Positions 1-9,060 of a stretch of DNA of 64,000 bases are shown here, in pieces. The position numbers and the translations under genes were made by a program. Under the pieces are notes generated by a model, which was not told where the DNA came from, made no database searches, and saw only the letters and a list, made by a program, of their open reading frames with translations. Origin of the DNA: Macrobrachium rosenbergii (taxonomy: Eukaryota; Arthropoda; Malacostraca; Decapoda; Palaemonidae); the NCBI RefSeq assembly GCF_040412425.1, contig NC_089756.1:5588998-5652997 (forward strand), read 5' to 3'. Each line of letters starts with the position of its first letter. Within the stretch, counting starts at the first letter, position 1.

Positions 1-604
1 CAAGAAAGGTGGACTTCTCCCCCTTCTTGCCAATAATAAGAAATATAGAAATATTAGGATAATGTAACATCGTGGTCTTCGCTATTCCAGCTTGACAGAT
101 GAACAGAGAGGTTATTTTAACGACTAAGGATCAGCACACTGTCTAACTCCATCAGTTTATTTTAGAAGGAAGCTGTTCTCCAGAGGTGCTTTTACTGTGA
201 TTGACACTAACAGTGGAGCACATTCTGGTGATCTGCCCTGTGATATTTTAACCAAAGAGAGAGATATTTTCAGGTAAACTCGTCTGATATTTTGGGAGAT
301 GAAGCAGATATTTCTAAGACATCTCTTTTTAAAGTGTATAAAATTTTTAACGATATTTAATTTAATTTATTACATCACATAGAATTTTAATGACATTAAT
401 TTTTTTTTTTTTTTGTATATAGCACATCATTCATTAAACTTCATACCCTTATTTATTGGTCACATCACTTCATTTTATTTATTAATCATTTCCTTCATGA
501 ATTCATAACTTTAACATAATTTATTTTCTTTCCATTACGGCGCTGAATGGCCTTGTTGGCCCCAGTGCCTGGGCTTTTGCCCTAAATATCATACATCCAT
601 CCAT
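1..604 (+). mobile_element. Jockey-like LINE, 3' end fragment (copy 1)
   Basis: This is a second copy of the 3' end of the LINE at 2,909-4,884. It aligns to about 4,266-4,884 and carries the same terminal part of ORF2 followed by the same 3' UTR. It ends in the same tail block (GCGCTGAATGGCC, then CAGTGCCTGGGC) and a short CATC-type repeat at about 590-604. It has several small insertions and deletions relative to copy 2 (for example a frame loss near 60-130), so it is dead. The left side is cut by the window edge. It abuts the interior of a DIRS-like element at 605, so it probably inserted into that element. Confidence 0.75.
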
Positions 605-2406
605 CCTCTCAACATGGTAATGCTTGCCATTCTTCAGATGGCACAAGTAAAGAAGTGGCACCTGTCTGCAATTCACCACAGGGTCTTCAATGTAATAGCA
701 CTTTCTATCGAGGAAAACGACAGTTCTAACGGAGTGGATGTTGGACAACCACTCTTTCCAAACAATAGCCAACATGCTTCCACAACCAGAAGTGGACCTG
801 TTCGCCACATACGAGAACCACAAACTTCCAGTATATGTATCTCCGAACTTGGACAATCAAGCAATAGCAAGAGATGCCTTCCTACAAGACTAGAAATAAC
901 TGGAAGATCGAGTATATCTTTTTCCTCGCCATTGAACCCAGGATTCCGAAGGTTTTGAGCAAACTCAACCTTTCAAAGGAACAGCTACTAATAGCCCCAA
1001 ATTGGCCAAACAGACATTGGTTCCATCATCAACAGCGGCGAAAGAAAAATCTCCACTGTCGTCCGCTGTACTATCCCAGAAAGTAGTGGAGGGAAAATTA
1101 TTTACGCAGCCCTTGGAGCCGAGACCTTCACGTGTGGATTTTTTAAACATTATCTACCATGAAAACTACTCACCTAACATTGCTAGGTACCTAGTGCAAA
1201 AGTTACGGACGTCATCTATCTGACAATACTAGTCCGTATGGAAGATATGGTTAGATTATATCTATACTGAGAGCCCAGTTGAAATTTCTATAGAAACACT
1301 TAAAATTTTATGATATATCTTTGAAGACAAACGCCTTTGCGGTGTTACAATAGTCGTGGTCATACAAGGCAGCATTATCAGAACCCTTGCTTTATGGATT
1401 CGGATTGACTCTTGCATAGAAGTCGTTATTTCCTTCCCACGGTCTTTTGCTCTACAAAGACCTGCTCCGAAGACTCCCAATTACTTGGTCCCTGAACAAG
1501 TACTTGGACTTCATCTCAGTTCAGTGGATCCAATACAACCGCAACTCTCAAACTACAAAAGGCGATCTTCCTAATTGCATTAGCGTCAGGGGCCCTTATT
1601 AGTGAACTGGGCTCTCTTCGACGGGGACGATATATCACACAAACTGTTGATAATCATTTATTATTGTCCCCAGGCCCATCATTCCTGGCCAAGAATGAGG
1701 ATCCTTTAAAAAGGAAATCTATTCTTATAAGGAAACTTAATTTAGCAGACAAAACATTATGCCCAGTTCAAGCACTTAACGGGTTACCTAGAGGTCACGG
1801 CAAACATCCCAGAAGGTCTGATTTTCCCACACCCTAGCATGAATAAACCACTCTCTACAAGGGCTAAGAATAATTGTAGTGTCCCTAATCAAAAAAGCAA
1901 ACCCACACTCCTTTCCCAGGTCACATGACATAAGGAAAGTAAGTACATCATTGGCCTTCTTCAGAAATGTCTCCTTTGAAGAAGGCTCTGAAAGTACAGG
2001 GGGTGGGGGATCAGAGACAGTGTTCTTAAAACATTACTGCCATGAGCTCGAACAAATTTGTCTGCACTGCATGTCAGTAGGTGGAATGGTTAGTCCCGAA
2101 CCCATAGGCTCTACAGCAGAAAACCAGGGGTCTTCCTAACGGGTGAGTATGCAGACTATTGCTGGGAAAGATAGGAAAAGACTGCAACTACACCCAGCAT
2201 ACTTAGGTAAGTCACTACAGAACTTCACCCCTAAAAGTGCAAGTTCTTGTTTAGTTTCTCATTTCTTGTTTCCAAAACCCCAAAAAGGTTTTTGGAATAA
2301 GGAATGGGGCTTGAAAACTTGGACGATAAATGTTTTTCTTTGGGTTGTTTGGAATTTAAATTTTAAGAGCTTAAGCCTTTTGTCACCTGTCAATTTCTTT
2401 GGTAAA

Positions 2407-2500
2407 GCTCCTTTGAGGACGAGACAGCGACTATGCTATCAAAAAACAGGTTTTGACGTAGGAAAAACCTATTTTTGGTAGTCGCTGTTGAGTCCTCAAA
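2407..2500. repeat. Inverted terminal block of DIRS element 1 (inner copy)
   Basis: The left arm (2,411-2,432, TTTGAGGACGAGACAGCGAC) and right arm (2,480-2,500) are imperfect reverse complements flanking a short centre that is itself partly self-complementary (around the GACGTAGGAAAAACCTA motif). The same block recurs in opposite orientation at 2,845-2,908. Confidence 0.65.
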
Positions 2501-2844
2501 CCCTCCCACTTCCTGACAAAAGACATGGGATTTGGGCAAGGGATAATCCTACATTGACCAGCAGAGAGTAATGGAGATGGTCTTTTTGCCTGCCCGGTCG
2601 TAAAACAAGATGGCAGATGCGCATGCGCAATAGTCACTTCTTGCAGTTATGACGTAGGAAAAACTGGGTTCAGCTTCGCTGAAGATAAGGGAAAATGCCC
2701 TCTTATCTTTGAGTCCATTATACTTTATCACGTGTCATAGTGTTTTCATTACGACACAATACCCGGCTACAAGACCAGGCTAGAAAAATATTTCTTTGAT
2801 ACTAGTCTAGTCACCATGGGAGCACTGGCACACTATGGGGGTAA

Positions 2845-2908
2845 CTCCTTTGAGGACGAGACAGCGACTACCAAAAATAGGTTGTTCCTACGTCAAAACC
2901 TGTTTTTT
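2845..2908. repeat. Inverted terminal block of DIRS element 1 (outer copy)
   Basis: It begins with the same GAGGACGAGACAGCGACTA motif as 2,413-2,432 and then continues with the reverse complement of 2,442-2,478. The pair of blocks delimits the right end of the element. LINE RT sequence starts immediately after it. Confidence 0.6.
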
Positions 2909-4884
2909 CAGTGGTAATAAATAGTGTAGTTGAAAAAATCTCACCCCTGTTAAATGCTTGCTTTTTGTCGATGACCTTGCAATATACTGCACAGGATATA
3001 ATTCCTTGTCTGTATGTAAACATTTGCAAAGGTCTATTAATGCTATTACTAAGTGAGCTGATGAGAATGGTTTCAAATTCTCCTCTTCCAAAACAGTTGC
3101 AGTAAGATTCACCAGGTGCCGGCGTGTGGAAGAGGTTCCCACCCTTAGTTTAAAAGGGTCCATCCTTCCTTACGAGAGAAGTTAAATTTCTGGGGATCAC
3201 TATTGACCATAAATTAACATGGGCTAGCCACATAAATGCCCTAAAGTTTAATGTTAAACAATCTATGAATATTTTAAAGGTTGTTTCTGGATTTAGTTGG
3301 GGGGCTGATAAATCCCTTCTGAGGTATGACTGTGTCGATCTAAGCTAGACTATGGCTGTCAGATTTATTCCTCAGCCTGTAAAACCAAGCTAAAGGAACT
3401 GGATGTTGTACACAACATGGGGTTGAGAATATGCTCAGGGGCCTTTAGAACTTCGCCTGTTGAAAGCATATATGTCGACACAGATCATTTTCCCCTTGAT
3501 CTGGGAGGCAAGAGCTAGGGGTTGTGATACATGGCTAGAATGAAAAGTGCTCCCAAAAATCCCTCCTTTCAAGCACTAAAGGAAACACTCTCAAAGTTTT
3601 TTTGGTACAAGAGCTTATAAACCATTCCAAATTCGACTGAATGAGGATGTTAGGAATAATCATCTTAAATCCCAGAAAGTCCTGGAAGTAGAATATCCTG
3701 TAAATCCTCCATGGCTTATCCCAGAAGCATCAATATGTAAGAAACTGTTTAACAAAAAGGACTGCACTGAAGAAAAGATTAGGGGAAAATTCTTAGAGCA
3801 CGATGTTACCCATACTAATTTTACAAAGATCTATACAGATGGATCAAAGTCAGATAGTGGTGTTGGTTGAGCTGTTATCCTTGGTGATACAGCGTACACA
3901 GCTAAATTACCTGACTCTGCGTCAATATTTACTGCCGAATTAACAGCCGTAGTGTCTGCCCTAGATTGTTTTTCAAAGTAGTGACTCTAATTTTGTCATA
4001 TACTCAGACTCTGGAAGCACCTTAGAAGCTATTAAAAAATTTAATAGCTTTCATCCATTAATTCAAAAAGTTCAGGAGTGGCTTTTTCGTATATATTGTC
4101 GACGTAAATCAGTCTTTCTGTTGGGTCCCTTCTCACGTGGGGATTCACGGAAACGAGATGGCAGACAGGGAAGCGAAAGCTGCTAGTATTTTATCAGAAA
4201 CCTCTTTCAGAAAAGTCCCTCATACAGATCTAAAAGGTCCCATTAGATCTTATGTTTTATAAATGGCAAGAAAGGTGGACTTCTCCTCTTCTTGCCAATA
4301 ATAAGAAATATAGAAATATTAGGGATAATATACTACCGTGGTCTTCGTCATTCCAGCTTGACAGACGAACAGAGGTTATTTTAACCAGATTAAGGATTGG
4401 GCACACTCGTCTAACCCATCAGTTTATTTTAGAAGGAAGCAGCCCTCCAGAGTGTGCTTACTGTGATGAGACTAACAGTGGAGCACATTCTGGTGGTCTG
4501 CCCCAGATATTTTAACCAAAGAGAAAGATATTTTCAGGGTAAATCCCTGTCTGATATTTTGGGAGATGAAGCAGATATTTCTGCTATCATCTCGTTTTTT
4601 AAAGTGCATTAAAATTTTTAACGATATTTAATTTAATATATTTATTACATCATGTAGAATTTTAATGACATTAAATTTTTTATGTATATATCACATCATT
4701 CATTAAACTTCATACCCTTATTTATTGGTCACATCACTTCATTTTATTTATTAATCATTTCCTTCATGAATTCATAACTTTAACATAATAATAATCTATT
4801 TTCTCTCCATTACGGCGCTGAATGGCCTTCTTGGCCCCAGTGCCTGGGCTTTTGCCCTAAATATCATACATCCATCCATCCTTG
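2909..4884 (+). mobile_element. Jockey-like non-LTR retrotransposon (LINE), 5' truncated, degraded (copy 2)
   Basis: Translation across frameshifts gives the C-terminal part of a non-LTR reverse transcriptase. The catalytic FVDD box is at 2,964-2,975, followed by KFLGITIDHKLTW at about 3,184-3,222, a KLDYG-type thumb region, an RNase H domain starting TDGSK near 3,837, and the usual C-terminal zinc-knuckle-like tail (PECAYC near 4,446-4,463). The order RT thumb, RNase H, Cys tail fits Jockey/CR1-related elements carrying RNase H; the exact clade needs a tree. The 3' UTR (4,516-4,884) ends with a GC-rich block and a CATC-type repeat. There are multiple stops and frameshifts, so it is not active. 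The 5' end abuts the terminus of DIRS element 1. Confidence 0.75.
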
Positions 4885-5270
4885 TACACGGAGGGCAGAA
4901 GCCCAAGAAGGGAAGTGAACTCTTACATCCTGATCAATGAAGGGGAGCGAAGATATTATGTCCCAATCTAATATCTTCAAATGTACTGGGGAATGCCTTC
5001 AGTATTTAAATAAAGTGCTACTGGAAGAGAAGCATTACCAGTCGGTTATGCCCCTCTAAATACGCCCTTGGCCGTCAAACCCGAGACACAGATGCAGGGG
5101 AACGATGGCTTATGCAGGGTTATCACAAATCGTGGGTTTGTATTATTAAATATCAAACGCAATATATATTCACAAATATAGAGAGATCCCACTGGGATAA
5201 TAAAGAGCTTAACGACAGTCAGGCAAAAAGATCCAATAACACGTCTGCAACGCATGACGACTGAAAGCAA
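4885..5270. other. Intergenic, unclassified; between LINE copy 2 and DIRS element 2
   Basis: No convincing gene was seen. The short open frames here have no recognisable domain. The stretch may be the flank or the untranslated start of the DIRS element that follows. Confidence 0.4.
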
Positions 5271-5589
5271 ACTGGAATATTTACATCCGGGTAGGCAGGT
5301 ATTCCTGCCTACCTGGTGGTAGTTACTGCCTAACCACCTTGTTCAAGAGTTTAACGGCCGTATCCAGCTTCGCCGTAAGTAATTCCCGGCCCCCGCTTCT
5401 AAGCACCCAGCTCCCACTCCTGAGCACCTGACACCTGCTCCTGAGGCCCAGTGCCCATCGCCTTTTTTGTCCTCTTTGAAGTCGCAGTCTCCTACTCTTC
5501 CTCCCGTTAGACCTCCAGCAATCTCTCCTTCACTTTTGAACCCTGACAAACCTGCTCTGGCTCCTATGTAGCGACAGTTAGCTCAAATT

Positions 5590-6391
5590 ATGGACTTACT
5601 GAAGTTAGCTCCTTCCTCTCCTAAGCCAACTCAGGATGACCACCTGTCTCCGATTTCCTTGGAAGAAGAGATTGACCAAGAACCTGCTTCTCCCCTGGCA
5701 TATGCTGCCCTACTGCTGTATTTGATGGCGAATTTTCTGTCCTTTTTTACCCCAGCTGTTCTGTCCTCACCTGCCTCGACGTTCTTAATGAGGAACTAGC
5801 TGGATGACAGGACATGCCTCCCCAAGATGGTCCTTTCATCCTCCTCTCATAAGTCATTTAAGGAGATGGGAGACTGGCTTTCTGCCAAAAGAGAGCAGGG
5901 TAAAGCATTTTTGTTTCTCCTCCTTCTCGTCCGGTTCACAGGAGGTACCTGTCCTATGTGACTGGGGAAGCTCATTCTTTGGGAGTTGCTGCCTGCTTCC
6001 AAGGGGATTTCCCCAGTCTGACTGATTCATCTCGTCGATCTGCTTTCTCATCGGCCAAGATCATGTTTTTGTCCGCAGAAGTGGGTCATCTAGTGAAGGA
6101 CATGTTCAAAGTTTTTGAAGTCTTCAATTTCCTTGATTGGGTTTGGGGGGGGGACTGGCCAAGAAAATTGAGGACCATCAAGATCTTGCTTCAGATCTCA
6201 CCTCAGACTGGCTTGGAGTTCTGTCTGTTAGAAATGGTTCTCTAGAGCTTTCTGCCCTCGTTACTTTTTGGGTGCTGAAGAAACGAGAGCTCTGGTGTTC
6301 TTTTACTTCTAAGGGAGTTACCCAGACCCAAAAGTCAGTATTGATGTTCTCGCCCCTTGATAAGAATGGTCTCTTCCCTCAGGACAACTGA
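5590..6391 (+). pseudogene. DIRS element 2 gag-like ORF1 remnant
   Basis: Three overlapping plus-strand frames (about 5,590-5,799, 5,958-6,245 and 6,137-6,391) together read as one broken protein. The shifts are small, and one lies at a run of nine G residues near 6,145-6,155. It has no catalytic motif. It is assigned as gag from its position before the RNase H and recombinase and from the remembered style of DIRS ORF1 proteins, not from a search. Confidence 0.5.
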
Positions 6392-6568
6392 GGCCAGCTG
6401 GAACAGAAAGACACAGCCAGACAGTCAGGCTTTTCCGATCACCCCGGAGATAAATTGGACCAGCAGTGGATGCTGTCAGAAGAAAGGCTGTCGGAAGGGA
6501 AGTCCCTTCATCCTCTGAATCCCAACTTAGACTTTCTATTCCTAAGCCTCAGATCAACAGGATTCACA

Positions 6569-7180
6569 TATCAATATAAGGGAGCTGAAGGCAGTCAGCT
6601 AGGCCTTCAGAATTTTTCTCACCTGGTCCGCAACAAGACAGTAGTGGTGCACGCAGACAATACCACGGCCTTAGCTTTCATTCGCAAGCAAGGTGGTACC
6701 CATTCCTTCTTTCTCTGCCAGGCCACAAGGTAATTACTGCTGAGAGTGACTCTTATCACTCGTTTTATCCAGGGAAAGTTAAGTGTGGTGGCAGACGAGC
6801 TGAGCCGTCAAAAGCAGGTCCTTCCCACCGAGTGGACCCTGGATCCCATGGTATGTCTAGACCTGTGGAAGTTGTGGGGCAAGCCAGTAATAGACCTGTT
6901 TGCCACCAGGAACCATCATCTTCCTCTGTTTTGCTCGCCAGCCCAAGATCCTCTCGCATGGGCCATGGACACCATGCTACAAGATTGGTCAAATCTAGAC
7001 CTGTATGCCTTCCCACCCTTTACCATGATCAGGGAGGTTTCAAACAAGTTCCAGGTGCACCAAAATGTTTTGACCCCTGAGGGAATGGCTCCTGGACCTC
7101 CTATGTCTGTTTGTGGACTACCCAAGACTTCAGAAGACATCACCAAGGGTTGTCCTCTCTTGCCCTGACAGGCTTCAGAC
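6569..7180 (+). pseudogene. DIRS element 2 RNase H-like region remnant
   Basis: The frame at 6,455-6,733 carries VVVHADNTTALAFIRKQGG, matching the RNase H core acidic/Asn-Thr region of DIRS elements. After a stop, the frame at 6,746-7,168 continues with a FIQGKLSVVADELSRQ segment and the PVIDLFATRNHHLPLF and DPLAWAMD blocks that sit between RNase H and recombinase in this class. Upstream RT motifs (a catalytic DD box) are absent. Confidence 0.65.
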
Positions 7181-8298
7181 TGTCTGTAAGCTGGTCAGGG
7201 TGAAGGCTTTTTCAAGGAAAGCTGCAGAGGCTATTGCAAAGTGCAGAAGAAAGTCTTCTAGTCTCCTCTATCAGGCCAAGTGGTGGTGCGACTACTGCAA
7301 TGTCTCATCTTCTGAGACCACTTTAAAGCAGATTGCAGTTTCTCTTCTTTTTCTGAGGAATACCAGGGACTTGTCCTCCTCTAGCATTAAAGGTTATTGG
7401 GCAAAGCTTAGCTCAGTTTTCAAGCACAGAGGCTTGGATCTCTCATCGAACTCTAACATTAAAGACATGATAAAATCGTTTGATACGATGAAACAGAAAA
7501 AGAACAACACTTTGGCCTCGTGGAATCTGGATGTGGTCCTGAAATGGCTGATGGGCCCATCTTTTGAGCCCCTTTGTTCTGCCTCTCTTCAGAATCTGAC
7601 CTGCAATACTCTCTTCTTCTTTGCTTAAGCTACCGCTAAGCACATCTGCGAAATACAAGCTGTTGACAAGAGAGTGGGTTTCTCTCCAGGAGATACAGTT
7701 TGCTCCTTCACCTTTGGCTTTCTGGCCAAGAACGAGGACCATTCCAAACCCTGGCCTTGTTCATTCACTGTGAAGAACTTAATGGATATTGTTGGTCCAG
7801 AGGAGGAAGAGTGAGTGCTGTGTCCAGTCAGAGCCTTCAAGATACTACCTAAATAGGACAGAGAAGATCAGGGGTCCATCTTGTAATCTTTGGTGCTCAG
7901 TAAGGAACCTATTTCATCCTCTTTCAAAGAATGCCTTGTCTTTCTTCTTATGAGATTTAATTACATTGAATGGAGGTAGGATACATGGACATAGACTACT
8001 CCAAAAACATTAAAGTACGATAATGAATTTGAAATTTGTTGTTTCCATAGCTGGTAAAATATCCAGGAGGACATTTTCCCAAGGCCTTAAAGTGAGAGCA
8101 CACTGTATCAGAGCTGTGTCTACTTCCTTGGCTTTAAGACATAACATGTCCTTAATCTCAATTATTCAGTCTACCCATTGGAGGTGCAAGTCCAGTTTTG
8201 CTTCTCACTACTTGAAGGAAGGAGAAACAGTGTTTAATGATTGCAGTACCTTGGGTTTGTTATCAGTGGCTGGCATGGTATTGGGTGAAGAATTATAG
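7113..8298 (+). pseudogene. DIRS element 2 tyrosine recombinase remnant
   Basis: The open stretch at 7,113-7,628 encodes a SAM-like N-terminal core-binding region (FSRKAAEAIAKCRR, then SSSIKGYWAKLSSVF). The reading continues after stops into 7,629-7,850. The C-terminal half resumes at about 8,023-8,298 with an H-x-x-R box (HCIRAVSTSLAL) and a following Trp (THWRCKSSF), which are features of the catalytic fold. Stops and an interrupted middle show it is inactive. Confidence 0.6.
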
Positions 8299-8727
8299 GA
8301 AGCACTCCTTTTCTCCTATATTTTTTGTCTTGGTGTAAGGTTTTTGAGTTTTTGGGGAGGCGGGGGTACAAGGTACCTTGAGTATCCACCAGTCTTAGTG
8401 GATAGGCTGTGGTTTTTTAACAAGTTTTTCAGAGTAATGACAGTGTTGTCTGGTTTTTAATGTTGGTACTATGCCCAGGGCAAGGGCACCTTATTGTATG
8501 CTTTGTTAGCCATCAGGCATATCCTCCGCTATGAAGCTCCCACAGCTCAACAGCCACGCCACTACGGGTTAAGATGAGCACCAGCCAGAGGCAGTGTTCA
8601 CCTGCAGTAGCCCTCTTGCCAGGTATGGAAACAACAAGCATTGCATACAATGCTGGTAGATTTTCTATTTCAATGTTTTTGGAGTAGTCTATGTCCATGT
8701 ATCCCAACTCCATTTAATGTGGGATGC

Positions 8728-9060
8728 AGCTATGTACGTAATTACTTGGTAAGTTACTTATATGAAAATGACAGACATTTTCGTAATAAAATTAGGTTTC
8801 ATATATACTTACCAAGTAATTACAGAACCAGAGCCCGCCCTCTTCCCCTCTTATGGACATGAGGGCACGAACAAACTGAATTATGGCTGCAGGTTGTTCC
8901 TGTGTTCCCTGGTAATGGGCGGGTCTGTCACCTATCACCTACATAAAAATAAAAGAAGCGCTACCGCTAAATTAAAAAAGCCGCGTGAGCGTAGATTCAT
9001 TAGCTATGTAATTACTTGGTAAGTATATATAAAACTTAAATTTTATTATGAAAATGTCAT
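8728..9060. repeat. Inverted terminal repeats of DIRS element 2 (or a MITE using the same ends)
   Basis: The motif GTAATTACTTGGTAAGT occurs at about 8,740-8,756, as its reverse complement at about 8,807-8,823, and again forward at about 9,008-9,024. The arms extend with a shared TATATGAAA and ATGAAAATG block. The first two copies form a hairpin with a spacer of about 30 bp. A direct copy about 270 bp downstream of the first closes the element. Confidence 0.6.

Larger units (their letters stand above)
605..2908 (+). mobile_element. Degraded DIRS-like tyrosine-recombinase retroelement (element 1, 3' half)
   Basis: Conceptual translation on the plus strand, with several frameshifts and stops, gives the end of a DIRS-type RNase H region (around 780-960; residues such as VDLFATYENHKLPVYVSP). 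A tyrosine recombinase follows (about 1,570-2,100), with an H-x-x-R box (SHDIRK) at 1,921-1,938 and the downstream TSLAFFRNVSF stretch typical of the family. The catalytic R/H arrangement fits DIRS1-group recombinases. The right end (2,407-2,908) holds inverted copies of a terminal block, as expected for DIRS inverted termini. Everything upstream of RNase H (gag, RT) is missing here. The element is cut at 605 by LINE copy 1 and ends against the RT domain of LINE copy 2. Confidence 0.7.
5271..9060 (+). mobile_element. Degraded DIRS-like tyrosine-recombinase retroelement (element 2)
   Basis: The order of parts on the plus strand is: a terminal region with a perfect hairpin (5,291-5,314); a proline-rich then gag-like ORF1 (about 5,380-6,390, in frame-shifted pieces, with a characteristic LKKRELWCSF segment near 6,273-6,303); an RNase H-like segment (VVVHADNTTALAFIRKQGGT near 6,642-6,702); the VDLFATRNHHLPLF block near 6,888-6,930; and a tyrosine recombinase N-terminal region (7,190-7,850). 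The recombinase C-terminus, with an H-x-x-R box (HCIR) at 8,101-8,112, lies within a disturbed stretch. Inverted terminal sequences are at 8,728-9,060. The reverse transcriptase core is missing between about 6,400 and 6,600, so this copy could not replicate alone. It is only distantly similar to DIRS element 1. Confidence 0.7.
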
